Assembly: GCA_900544645.1 (NCBI GenBank)
Contig: UQWG01000030.1
Location: 1-22,192, forward strand
Length of the DNA stretch: 22,192 bases
DNA from: an uncultured Collinsella sp.
GTDB taxonomy: Bacteria > Actinomycetota > Coriobacteriia > Coriobacteriales > Coriobacteriaceae
Direction of reading: 5' to 3'
Shown here: positions 15,611 to 22,192 of the stretch, one piece after another
Layout: each line of letters begins with the position of its first letter
Position numbering within the stretch: the first letter of the stretch is position 1
Program-made: the position numbers and the translations under genes
Notes under the pieces: generated by a model
The model's input: the letters and a program-made list of their open reading frames with translations, nothing else
Databases searched by the model: none
What the model was told of the DNA's origin: nothing

Positions 15611-17116
15611 TCATTTTGCCCAGGGGAAAGCCGAGGCCGCGGCCATGTTCTTGCGCACGAGCTCGTCGCGCACCTGAGCTAGGCCCTGCTCCATGCCCAC
15701 CACATAGGTCTGCGGGTACAGGAAGCGCTTGAAAGCCGCATCCAGATGATCGAGCGCCCAAGCACAGCGCTCGCGCGCGTCCTGGATGCTCTCACGCGGA
15801 GCCACCGCACTGCCATCGCGCACGATCGGCACCAGCAGCTCGCGATACTCAAGTTCGGACACGTCGGTCACCAGGGCGGCATCATTCACGGCTACGAGGG
15901 TATTGCCGCGCGCGGCGCCCTCCCCCGCCAGATGGTCCTCGTCGTAGATCATGTCGCAGACCGGGCCGCCAAAGCCGTCGTAATAACGGCGCACGCGTTG
16001 CACACCCGGGATCGTGCGCTTGTAGGGCTGCTCGGAGAGCTTGACCACCGGCGTCCATGGATCTGCCTCGCTCGCACGGCGGGCGGAAAGCTTGTACACG
16101 CCGCCCAGCGCCGGCTGGTCATAGCAGGTCGCAAGCTTGGTACCCACGCCAAAGCTGTCGATGGGCGCGCCCTGGTCGAGCAGCGACTGAATCGTGTACT
16201 CATCCAGATCGTTAGAAACCGAGATCCCCACATAGGGCAGGCCCTCGGCATCAAAACGGCCGCGAACATACTTGGAGAGCTTGGCGAGGTCGCCGGAGTC
16301 AATGCGAATGGCCGACAAGCGCTCGCCCACCGCTTCCATCTCCTTGGCAACCGTAATGGCATGCTCGCAGCCCTCGCGCACGTCATAGGTGTCGATGAGC
16401 AGCGTGCAGTTCTTGGGGCTCGATTTGGCAAAGGCACGGAAGGCCTCGAGCTCGGAATCGAAGCTCATCACCCAGCTGTGCGCATGCGTGCCAAAGACGG
16501 GAATACCGTAGCGGCGGCCGGCGAGCACATTGGACGTAGAGGAGCAGCCGGCGACGTAGCTCGCGCGCGCGACGGCCAGGCCGCCATCGGGACCCTGGGC
16601 TCGGCGCAGGCCAAACTCCGCCACAGGGCGACCGTCGGCGGCGAGCACCACGCGCGCCGTCTTGGTGGCGACAAGCGTCTGGAACCCGACGATGTTGAGC
16701 AGCGCCGTCTCGAGCAGCTGGCACTCCAGCGCGGGGCCGGTGACGCGCACCATGGGCTCGCGCGGAAAGACGAGCTCGCCCTCGGGCACGGCGTCGATGT
16801 TTACATGCGCACGAAAATCGCGCAGGTAGTCGAGGAATCCAGGCTTGAACATCGCGCCGCCGGCAGGGGCCTGGAGCGAAGCGAGATAGTCGATGTCCTC
16901 GGGCGTAAAGCGCAGGTTCTCGACCAGCTCGGGCAGTTCGGCGGTGCCGCACATGACGGCATAGGCGCTGCCAAAGGGATGGTCGCGGTAAAACGCGGTA
17001 AAACAACCCTGCTCATTGGCCTTGCCGCTCTCCCACAGGCCCTGGGCCATAGTGAGCTCGTACAGATCGGTGAGCATTGCAATGTCGGTGGGATGCGAGA
17101 TGTCGGTCAAAGCCAT
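15611..17116 (-). CDS. pncB: nicotinate phosphoribosyltransferase
   Basis: This enzyme joins nicotinate and PRPP to give nicotinate mononucleotide, the salvage entry to NAD, with ATP hydrolysis. The 501-residue protein begins MALTDISHPTDIAMLTDLYELTMAQ, matching the family N-terminus (as landmark). Further signatures are LPFGS-like HPFGSAYAVMCG, RRAQGPDGG, SNVLAGRRYGIPVFGTHAHSWVMSF with the conserved histidines H211/H213, IRIDSGDL and SFGVGTKLATC. I chose ATG at 17114-17116, preceded by AAAGGTCG. A longer frame reaches 17173 without a good ribosome site. It lies downstream of the tail-anchored protein gene (84-base gap) and upstream of proB, all on the minus strand. It would serve vitamin B3 salvage; no de novo NAD genes are in the window. 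Confidence 0.95.
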   Translation of the reverse strand: MALTDISHPTDIAMLTDLYELTMAQGLWESGKANEQGCFTAFYRDHPFGSAYAVMCGTAELPELVENLRFTPEDIDYLASLQAPAGGAMFKPGFLDYLRDFRAHVNIDAVPEGELVFPREPMVRVTGPALECQLLETALLNIVGFQTLVATKTARVVLAADGRPVAEFGLRRAQGPDGGLAVARASYVAGCSSTSNVLAGRRYGIPVFGTHAHSWVMSFDSELEAFRAFAKSSPKNCTLLIDTYDVREGCEHAITVAKEMEAVGERLSAIRIDSGDLAKLSKYVRGRFDAEGLPYVGISVSNDLDEYTIQSLLDQGAPIDSFGVGTKLATCYDQPALGGVYKLSARRASEADPWTPVVKLSEQPYKRTIPGVQRVRRYYDGFGGPVCDMIYDEDHLAGEGAARGNTLVAVNDAALVTDVSELEYRELLVPIVRDGSAVAPRESIQDARERCAWALDHLDAAFKRFLYPQTYVVGMEQGLAQVRDELVRKNMAAASAFPWAK

Positions 17117-17200
17117 GGGGCGACCTTTCGGATGTGTGGTGCAGAATTTGAGGGTTGGACGAGAGCAGAGCATGCGGACATGATGCCCGATGCAAATCGG

Positions 17201-17659
17201 TTAGAGCAGGCCCATGCTGGTCAGGATCGTGTAGCCCATAAAGATGACAAACGCGATGAGGGCAAGGACAATGATGATTTTTTGAGCCGGCGCCATGCCA
17301 GGGATCTCGTTCTCGCCCGTAGGCTCCTTGGAGGTAACCATGCGCTGGGCAAAGGTCATCTCGTCACGGCTCGACTTGGGCTCGACGGACTTGGGACGAG
17401 CGGCCTTTTTAGGCTGAGGTTTGGGCGCGGCGGGTACAGGCTTCGCAGCAGCGGGCTTGGGTGCGGGTGCGGGCTTGCGCTCGGATGCGGCGTTCGAGGC
17501 GACCTCCTCGGCTTTCGTACGCTCGGCACGCAGGGCAGCCAGCTCCTCGCGCTCGCGACGGGCCTCTTCCTGGGCCTCGCGACGAGCCTTCTCGGCGCGG
17601 AGCTCCTCCAACTCGGCGCGCTCCTCGGCAGACAGTGGTTGGGACTCAAGCTCGGCCAT
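17201..17659 (-). CDS. small tail-anchored coiled-coil protein, function unknown
   Basis: I do not recognise this 152-residue protein. Residues 8-60 are almost all Glu, Ala, Arg and Leu (LSAEERAELEELRAEKARRE...), a strong coiled-coil pattern. Residues 60-95 are Pro/Ala/Lys-rich. Residues 96-125 are polar (SSRDEMTFAQRMVTSKEPTG). A single hydrophobic segment (KIIIVLALIAFVIFMGY) lies near the C-terminus, so it is probably tail-anchored with the coiled coil in the cytoplasm. I chose ATG at 17657-17659, with GAAAGGG about 8 bases upstream. An ATG at 17695 lies inside the tRNA-Ala terminator. The gene begins only 18 bases after that terminator's T-run, so it is transcribed by read-through from the tRNA promoter or by an unseen promoter. 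Confidence 0.75.
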   Translation of the reverse strand: MAELESQPLSAEERAELEELRAEKARREAQEEARREREELAALRAERTKAEEVASNAASERKPAPAPKPAAAKPVPAAPKPQPKKAARPKSVEPKSSRDEMTFAQRMVTSKEPTGENEIPGMAPAQKIIIVLALIAFVIFMGYTILTSMGLL

Positions 17660-17677
17660 GGTATAGCCCTTTCTTTT

Positions 17678-17709
17678 AAAAAAAGCCGCCGACACAATGT
17701 CAGCGGCTT
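17678..17709 (-). terminator. intrinsic terminator after tRNA-Ala
   Basis: On the minus strand AAGCCGCTGACA pairs with TGTCGGCGGCTT (one mismatch, 3-nt loop) and is followed by a run of seven T. It lies 14 bases after the tRNA-Ala 3' end and runs straight into the ribosome-binding region of the next gene. Confidence 0.85.
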
Positions 17710-17723
17710 ATCAAATCCAAGGG

Positions 17724-17796
17724 TGGAGACGAAGGGAGTCGAACCCTCGGCCTCTGCCATGCGACGGCAGCGCTCTCCCAACTGAGCTACGTCCCC
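17724..17796 (-). tRNA. tRNA-Ala(CGC), CCA not encoded
   Basis: The minus strand reads acceptor GGGGACG/CGTCTCC (one G·T), D arm GCTC...GAGC, anticodon stem CTGCC/GGCAG with loop GTCGCAT (anticodon CGC, codon GCG), and T arm GAGGG-TTCGACT-CCCTT. The discriminator A is followed by CCC, so CCA must be added after transcription, unlike the His and Lys genes in this window. Its promoter is at 17810-17837. Confidence 0.95.
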
Positions 17797-17809
17797 AGGA
17801 CAAGTCGAT

Positions 17810-17837
17810 ATTTTACCTACGGCTCGCCAACTGTCAA
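17810..17837 (-). promoter_or_regulatory. strong promoter of tRNA-Ala
   Basis: On the minus strand a consensus -35, TTGACA (17832-17837), and -10, TAAAAT (17810-17815), are 16 bases apart and about 14 bases upstream of the tRNA 5' end. This is the best promoter match in the window. Confidence 0.85.
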
Positions 17838-17947
17838 CGCCCAATAACCAGTCTTTTTGGAGCGCGGCTATTTTGACAACTTTTCGAACAGGCGATCCTC
17901 TCGATGATTTTTTAATCCCCGTCCCAGAAATATCATCGACGAACGCA

Positions 17948-18886
17948 CTACTTTGCGCTGGTAAGAACACCGGTGGTGTCGAAGGCCGGGGTGAAGCTCT
18001 CGTCTACCGCGCCGCCCTCTTGCCAGAACATCGTCGTAAAGCCCAGGTCGTCGGCATGGTCGAGCACCCGCTCGTACTCCTCGCGCGTCACGGCGCGCGC
18101 CAGATCGCCGCCCTGCTCTCGCATGAGCACATTGGGCGTGTATTGGTTCATGACCGAGATCGGCACGTCGCCCACCGTCTGCCACACTAGGTCCAGTACG
18201 CGACACGAATCGTCCGCATGCCCCGGAAGCACCAGGTGGCGCACGATGATGCCGCGCTTCATGAGCCCGCCCTCATCCACCAACTCTCCCCCGCGGCGCT
18301 CGATCTCGCGCGCCATCTGGGCCAGACCCGACACGGCCACGCGCGGGTAGTCCTTAATATGAGAAAGCGACTGCGCAAGCCCGGCATCGGCATATTTAAA
18401 GTCGGTGAGCCACACATCGACCAGGTCGCCCAGCGCCGCCACGGCACTCGCACGCTCGTAACCACTCGTGTTGTAGACGATCGGGATGACCAGCCCGCGC
18501 ATCCGTGCCGCGGCAATCGCGGCAGGCAACAGGTGCGCATAGTGCGTCGCCGTCACCAAATTGATGTTGTTGGCACCCTGGTCCTGCAGTTCCAGCATAA
18601 TCTCGACCAGGCGCTCAGGCGAAATCTCAAGGCCAAAATTGCCGGTCGAGATCTCGTGGTTCTGGCAGTAGATACATTTAAGCGAGCAACCGCTAAAGAA
18701 GATCGTGCCCGAACCGGCCTCGCCCGAGATAGGCGGCTCCTCCCACATATGAAGCGCCGCGCGGGCCACCCTGAGCGTGTCGTTAGCACCGCATACGCCG
18801 CGCGCGCCCTCATCGCGCGCCGCACCGCAACGGCGCGGACACAAATGGCAGGCGGGCGAAAAAAGTTCGGTCAACGACGTCGGCAT
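17948..18886 (-). CDS. radical SAM protein, PflX-like
   Basis: This 312-residue cytosolic iron-sulfur protein resembles the uncharacterised PflX group (COG1313), distant relatives of pyruvate formate-lyase activating enzyme. The radical SAM motif is FFSGCSLKCIYCQN, with C67, C71 and C74 binding the 4Fe-4S cluster that cleaves S-adenosylmethionine. An N-terminal cluster, C13-x2-C16-x3-C20 and C32 (ACHLCPRRCG...GVCG), is typical of this group and may hold a second cluster or zinc. NLVTATHYAH, VWLTDFKYAD and LVLPGHADDS are further family segments. I chose ATG at 18884-18886 with TTTGGAG 9 bases upstream; an in-frame TTG five codons earlier overlaps that site. No glycyl-radical enzyme is adjacent, so the target is unknown. 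Confidence 0.87.
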   Translation of the reverse strand: MPTSLTELFSPACHLCPRRCGAARDEGARGVCGANDTLRVARAALHMWEEPPISGEAGSGTIFFSGCSLKCIYCQNHEISTGNFGLEISPERLVEIMLELQDQGANNINLVTATHYAHLLPAAIAAARMRGLVIPIVYNTSGYERASAVAALGDLVDVWLTDFKYADAGLAQSLSHIKDYPRVAVSGLAQMAREIERRGGELVDEGGLMKRGIIVRHLVLPGHADDSCRVLDLVWQTVGDVPISVMNQYTPNVLMREQGGDLARAVTREEYERVLDHADDLGFTTMFWQEGGAVDESFTPAFDTTGVLTSAK

Positions 18887-19002
18887 AAAAACATGCTCCA
18901 AAACAACGATTCAGCAGCTCAAACGTAAAGGGCCAGACCGCGTAGACGGCTCCGTCCCTAAGGCGCCGTAATCGTCCGACACGATTTTTGTAATGTCAAG
19001 AC

Positions 19003-19030
19003 TGGAATCGATAAAGTGCCGCTTTATGAT
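19003..19030 (+). promoter_or_regulatory. candidate promoter of the structured RNA
   Basis: A good -10, TATGAT (19025-19030), has a poor -35, TGGAAT (19003-19008), 16 bases upstream. An overlapping alternative is TTGTAA (18988-18993), 18 bases, TAAAGT (19012-19017). Either would start an RNA near 19024-19037. Confidence 0.4.
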
Positions 19031-19036
19031 GTAGGT

Positions 19037-19181
19037 ATTCCGCCCCCCGCGGAGCAACTGGGTGAACCGTCGCGTTTATTTAGGGAGCCCACACAGTCGT
19101 ACCTAGTACAGGTATCCTTCGTTGTTAAGGACGCTGGAACAGTCGATGAGGGCACCCACCTGTTTTAGGTGGGTTCATTTT
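19037..19181 (+). ncRNA. candidate structured small RNA, possibly 6S RNA
   Basis: A stretch of about 145 bases with its own promoter candidates and terminator but no reading frame. It can fold as an interrupted rod: GCCC/GGGC, GCG/CGC, AGCAAC/GUUGUU, then UGGGUG/CACACA, with further local hairpins ACCU-AGUAC-AGGU and UCCUU...AAGGA. Size, rod shape and independent transcription fit 6S RNA, the RNA polymerase-binding regulator, but I cannot confirm it by covariance. A leader or riboswitch for the gene at 19412 is the alternative. Confidence 0.35.
19154..19181 (+). terminator. intrinsic terminator of the candidate RNA
   Basis: A perfect 8-bp stem, ACCCACCT with AGGTGGGT, closes a 5-nt loop (GTTTT) and is followed by TCATTTT. 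The T-run is interrupted, so strength is moderate. Confidence 0.7.
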
Positions 19182-19411
19182 CGTAACGTGGGGGGTGGTT
19201 TTCTTTTGCCGAAAATCACCATACAGTCCATATGGATCCCCGCCGGCATCCCGACAAGCCATCGACAACATCCCAATATCTGGTAAGCGCGTGATTATCG
19301 CTGCGTGCAATTACATGCACCCCCCTTGGTCGAGTATTATGGTTCGGCTATGCCCTTTGCGCATGGCGTTCTTCTGACCTTTTCCTTCGACGCTTGGCGG
19401 TTTTTAGATTC

Positions 19412-20611
19412 ATGGCTTCATCCCCGAGCTACATACCGTACCTATGCGTGGCAGCGGCGGCTTTTATCACGACCTTCCTCGCGGTGCCCCTGGTCAAGCG
19501 CTTGGCAATTAAGCTCGATGCCGTCGACTATCCTTCTAAGCGCCGCATCAACACCAAGCCCATCCCGCGTTTGGGCGGAACGGCGGTGTTTTTGGGCCTG
19601 GTCGTTGCCTGCATTGTGCAAATCCTAGGCACCTGGTACCTAGGCTGGCCACCCGTCCTGGTACCGCACCCGCGCCTTCACATTAGCTATCCCATGCTGG
19701 CGCTCTCCTTTACCGTCATCTTTGCGACCGGCGCTATCGACGACGTCTTCCAGCTCACGCCCAAGCAAAAGCTGGCCGGACAGGTCCTCGCCGCGCTTAT
19801 CGCCTGCATGGGCGGCCTAAAAATCGGCGTCATCGTCAACCCGTTTGCTCCCGGCGAGATCATGCTCGGATGGCTCGCCTACCCCATTACCGTGATCTAT
19901 CTGGTGGCATTCACTAACATCATTAACCTCATCGACGGCCTCGACGGCTTGGCCACGGGCATCTGCGGCATCGCGTCGTTCACCATGTTTTCGATGGCCG
20001 TTCTCTCGGGCCGCATCGACGCCGCCGCGCTCTCCATTGCGCTCTTTGGCGCCTGTCTGGCCTTTTTGCGCTACAACTTCAACCCCGCAAGCATCTTCTT
20101 GGGCGACTCGGGGTCGCTGCTTCTGGGCTTTGCGCTGGGCTCCATCTCGCTGCTCAACGTGAGCCGCACCGCCGCACTCACCTCGCTTATCATTCCGCTC
20201 ATCGTTGCCGGCGTGCCCATCATCGACACGTTCAGCGCCATCGTGCGCCGCAAGCGCGCCCACATTAGCATCGGGCAGGCCGACAAGGGCCACATCCACC
20301 ACCGCCTGATCCAAGAAGGCTACAACCAAAAACAGGCCGTGCTGCTCATCTATGCCTGGTGCATCATGCTTTCGGCCGGCGCCGCCGCGATTAACCAGGT
20401 CGAAGTGCCCATGCGTGTGCTCATCTTTACCGTGCTCGCCATTGGCTCGGCGGCCTTCGCCAAGCACCTGCACCTGTTTGAACCCGTACTACGCCACCAT
20501 TACAACAAGCGCACGCACGAGGACGAACTGGTCACCCCCGACGACCCCGCTTTTAAGCAGGAGGAGCAGGCAGCCGAGGAGCGCAAAGAAGAGCGCCACC
20601 ACAAGCTCTAG
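19412..20611 (+). CDS. undecaprenyl-phosphate glycosyl-1-phosphate transferase, WecA/TagO type
   Basis: This integral membrane enzyme of the MraY/WecA family transfers a sugar-1-phosphate (probably GlcNAc-1-P from UDP-GlcNAc) to undecaprenyl phosphate, the first step of wall teichoic acid, O-antigen or arabinogalactan-type polymers. The 399-residue protein has about ten hydrophobic segments. Catalytic loops are visible: PRLGG near residue 50, GAIDDVFQLTPKQK with the metal-binding DD, NIINLIDGLDGLATG, FLGDSGS, and RRKRAHISIGQADKGHIHHRL with the HIHH-type loop. This last loop separates WecA/TagO from MraY. The C-terminal 40 residues are charged and cytoplasmic. I chose ATG at 19412; an in-frame TTG at 19394 is possible, and neither has a clear Shine-Dalgarno. 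It stands alone. Confidence 0.9.
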   Translation: MASSPSYIPYLCVAAAAFITTFLAVPLVKRLAIKLDAVDYPSKRRINTKPIPRLGGTAVFLGLVVACIVQILGTWYLGWPPVLVPHPRLHISYPMLALSFTVIFATGAIDDVFQLTPKQKLAGQVLAALIACMGGLKIGVIVNPFAPGEIMLGWLAYPITVIYLVAFTNIINLIDGLDGLATGICGIASFTMFSMAVLSGRIDAAALSIALFGACLAFLRYNFNPASIFLGDSGSLLLGFALGSISLLNVSRTAALTSLIIPLIVAGVPIIDTFSAIVRRKRAHISIGQADKGHIHHRLIQEGYNQKQAVLLIYAWCIMLSAGAAAINQVEVPMRVLIFTVLAIGSAAFAKHLHLFEPVLRHHYNKRTHEDELVTPDDPAFKQEEQAAEERKEERHHKL

Positions 20612-20781
20612 GGCAAGCTGCCGAGGATGCGCCAAGGCACCGTTAGCCAAGCGCGGCCGCGCCGCACCCATCGCACATGCCGCAGCACGCGCGTCCCTCT
20701 CCCGCCCCTCGCCTACTTACGCACCGCCCCTCCAATAAACGCGCTATCATCTTGACCCATGAACATACGTAAGGAGCAATC

Positions 20782-21831
20782 ATGCCAAACGAGAACAGCT
20801 ACGAAGTCGCGCTGCAAAAGAGCAACGCCATTCGCGAGGGCCTGGCCAAGACGCCCGAGAAGTTCACCATGCTCACCGGCGACCGCCCCACCGGCCGTCT
20901 GCACCTGGGCCACTACTTCGGCACCCTCAAGGGCCGTGTCGAGCTGCAGAACATGGGCGCCAAGACCAACGTGCTCATCGCCGACTACCAGGTCATCACC
21001 GATCGCGACACGACCGAGCACATCCAGGACAACGTGTACAACATGGTCATGGACTACCTTGCCTGCGGCATCGACCCCGACAAGACCATGATCTACGCTC
21101 ACTCCGCCGTGCCCGCCGCCAACCAGCTCATGCTGCCGTTCCTGTCGCTGGTCTCCGAGGCCGAGCTGGCGCGCAATCCCACGGTCAAGGCCGAGATGGA
21201 GGCCTCGGGCCACGAGCTTACCGGCCTTCTGCTCACCTACCCGGTGCACCAGGCCTGCGACATTCTGTTCTGCAAGGGCAACGTCGTGCCCGTCGGTCGC
21301 GACCAGCTGCCGCACATCGAGCTCACCCGCACCATCGCCCGCCGCTTTAACAACCGCTACGGCAAGGTATTTCCCGAGGTCGACGCATTACTGTCCGAGA
21401 CCCCGCTGCTTCCCGGCCTTGACGGTCGCAAGATGAGCAAGAGCTACGGCAACGCCATCAATATCTCGATGACCGCCGAGGAGACGGCCAAACGCATCAA
21501 GAAGAGCCAGACCGACTCCGAGCGCATGATCACGTTCGATCCCGAGAACCGCCCCGGCGTGTCTGGCCTGCTTTCGACAGCCGCCATCTGCACCGGTCGC
21601 TCCGAGGTCGAGATTGCCGAGGAGATCGGCATGGGCGGCTCCGGCCAGCTCAAGAAGTACGTGACCGAGGCCGTCAACGAGTACTTCGCACCGATCCGCG
21701 AGCGTCGCCAGCGCTACGAGAACGATCTGGACTATGTGAAGGACGTCCTGCACGAGGGCAACCGTCGCGCCAACGAGATCGCCGATCAGACCCTGGCAGA
21801 GGTTCGGGACGCCATGGGCATGGTGTACTAG
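20782..21831 (+). CDS. trpS: tryptophanyl-tRNA synthetase
   Basis: This class I synthetase charges tRNA-Trp. The 349-residue length is normal for bacterial TrpRS. GDRPTGRLHLGHYFGTL holds the HIGH-type motif HLGH at 41-44. LTYPVHQACDILFCKGNVVPVGRDQLPHIELTR (about residues 153-185, as landmark) is the tryptophan pocket region, and KMSKS is intact at 217-221. The C-terminal helical region binds the anticodon. ATG at 20782 has TAAGGAG 6 bases upstream. A -10-like TATCAT at 20745-20750 has no clear -35. It is monocistronic with a strong terminator at 21867-21894. No T-box-like leader precedes it, and no tryptophan biosynthesis gene is nearby. Confidence 0.98.
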   Translation: MPNENSYEVALQKSNAIREGLAKTPEKFTMLTGDRPTGRLHLGHYFGTLKGRVELQNMGAKTNVLIADYQVITDRDTTEHIQDNVYNMVMDYLACGIDPDKTMIYAHSAVPAANQLMLPFLSLVSEAELARNPTVKAEMEASGHELTGLLLTYPVHQACDILFCKGNVVPVGRDQLPHIELTRTIARRFNNRYGKVFPEVDALLSETPLLPGLDGRKMSKSYGNAINISMTAEETAKRIKKSQTDSERMITFDPENRPGVSGLLSTAAICTGRSEVEIAEEIGMGGSGQLKKYVTEAVNEYFAPIRERRQRYENDLDYVKDVLHEGNRRANEIADQTLAEVRDAMGMVY

Positions 21832-21866
21832 ACCGATCTGCTGGCTTGAGCTTTCGATTGTTATGG

Positions 21867-21894
21867 GGCGGGCGCTACGGCGTCCGCCTTTTTT
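21867..21894 (+). terminator. intrinsic terminator of trpS
   Basis: A 9-bp stem, GGCGGGCGC with GCGTCCGCC (one G·T), closes a 4-nt loop and is followed by six T, 36 bases after the trpS stop. Confidence 0.92.
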
Positions 21895-21941
21895 GGAGCC
21901 CGACCAGCTCGGCTCCGTCCATCGCACCCCCTCGACAAACA

Positions 21942-21983
21942 GGAACAGGCCCGCCGGCAGCTAGTTGCCAGCGGGCCTGTTCC
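21942..21983. repeat. long hairpin GGAACAGGCCCGC, orphan
   Basis: An 18-position stem with a single C/A mismatch (21942-21959 with 21966-21983) closes a 6-nt loop. No T-run follows on the plus strand and only a weak one (TGTTTG) on the minus strand. It could terminate a minus-strand gene beyond the window or be another repeat element. Confidence 0.6.
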
Positions 21984-22159
21984 CGAAGTACACCGTTGAA
22001 TCGCACAGAGGGGAGGAATGCGAATCAAACTCAACAGGGCAGGCTTTTTCATCGCCTATTGCCTGCTCCGTTGCTGAAACCAATATAGTTCACCGTGGTT
22101 TACTTTCTAGCGTCAATATGCGCCACCATAGCTTCTCCATAAGTTAGCCCAAGTAAACT

Positions 22160-22192
22160 AAACCACCACAAAGGGGACAGGCACCTTTGTGG
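22160..22192. repeat. dispersed hairpin repeat, copy 3 (cut by window end)
   Basis: AAACCACCACAAAGG (22160-22174), a 9-nt loop GGACAGGCA, then CCTTTGTGG up to the last base. The visible stem matches copies 1 and 2, and the loop differs from copy 1 at one base. Confidence 0.88.

Larger units (their letters stand above)
18887..19411. other. non-coding region between radical SAM gene and glycosyltransferase gene
   Basis: These 525 bases hold no convincing protein gene. They contain a short stem AATCGT-ccgac-ACGATT followed by T's (about 18970-18989), the candidate structured RNA at 19037-19181, and a 10-bp hairpin GGTGGTTTTC/GAAAATCACC (about 19195-19221). A possible -10, TATTAT (near 19335), precedes the downstream gene and has no good -35. 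Confidence 0.5.
21832..22192. other. non-coding region after trpS
   Basis: It holds the trpS terminator, a long orphan hairpin (21942-21983), a short GCAGGC/GCCTGC stem (about 22041-22069), a GGTTTACTT/AAGTAAAC inverted pair (22098-22158) and the third hairpin repeat. An ATG at 22019 directly abuts GGGGAGGA and opens a 19-codon frame; the spacing is too tight for a normal start, so I do not call it a gene. Confidence 0.5.

Noticed and set aside
19060..19110. T-box-like GGGTGAACCG in the candidate RNA
   Set aside because: The T-box antiterminator consensus TGGNACCGCG is not matched, no synthetase gene follows directly, and no specifier-loop stem is evident.
19195..19377. 60-codon plus-strand frame and an opposing 61-codon minus-strand frame
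   Set aside because: Both overlap a perfect hairpin and each other, and neither has a ribosome site or hydrophobic or domain pattern.
22019..22078. 19-codon frame MRIKLNRAGFFIAYCLLRC after GGGGAGGA
   Set aside because: The purine run touches the ATG, giving no proper spacing, and the frame overlaps an inverted repeat; too little to call a gene.
1..22192. CRISPR arrays, insertion sequences, prophage or toxin-antitoxin modules
   Set aside because: I saw no regularly spaced repeats with spacers, no transposase or integrase frames, no terminal repeats with target duplications, and no recognisable toxin-antitoxin pair.

Overview
The window is a gene-dense, GC-rich stretch of bacterial chromosome made almost entirely of housekeeping genes. 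Several features point to a gut actinobacterium of the class Coriobacteriia, most likely Collinsella or a close relative. These are the strong G/C bias at third codon positions, which creates long shadow frames opposite nearly every gene; a Rho factor with a very long Ala/Lys/Arg-rich N-terminal extension; a CarD-type RNA polymerase regulator; and short intergenic hairpin repeats containing CCACCACAAAGG. The genus is an inference from pattern recognition. I see no prophage, insertion sequence, CRISPR array or defence locus.

Layout. 1-329 (minus) is a tRNA operon, His(GTG) then two identical Lys(CTT) genes, with a good promoter at 301-329. 440-2656 (plus) holds a PLP aminotransferase and a ROK-family fructokinase. 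2771-4628 (minus) is a two-gene unit: an uncharacterised two-helix membrane protein with a long low-complexity region, followed by a VanZ-like protein. 4942-7497 (minus) is rho. 7498-7947 is non-coding and holds the rho promoter and leader, plus a 26-bp inverted repeat. 8027-9880 (minus) is argS, divergent from carD (10223-10708, plus), which is followed by an HD-domain hydrolase (10817-11416, plus).

11486-15531 is a proline block: proA (minus), an S33 proline-iminopeptidase-like gene (plus) and proB (minus). The usual proBA pair is therefore split by an oppositely oriented peptidase gene. Upstream on the minus strand are pncB (nicotinate phosphoribosyltransferase), a small tail-anchored coiled-coil protein, tRNA-Ala(CGC), and a PflX-like radical SAM protein. 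18887-19411 is non-coding and contains a candidate independently transcribed structured RNA, possibly 6S RNA. It is followed on the plus strand by a WecA/TagO-type glycosyl-1-phosphate transferase and trpS. The last 360 bases hold terminators and repeats only.

What stands out lies mostly between genes. Three near-identical copies of a 16-bp-stem hairpin sit at 10722, 11432 and 22160. An inverted repeat lies at 7754/7878, and short repeats sharing ACGTCCCC and TGCCGGCAC phrases lie near 7680 and 14314. The large disordered extension of Rho and the tRNA-Ala terminator that abuts the ribosome-binding site of the next gene are also worth a second look. I found no clear new multi-gene system here; the two least-explained protein loci are 2771-4628 and 17201-17659.
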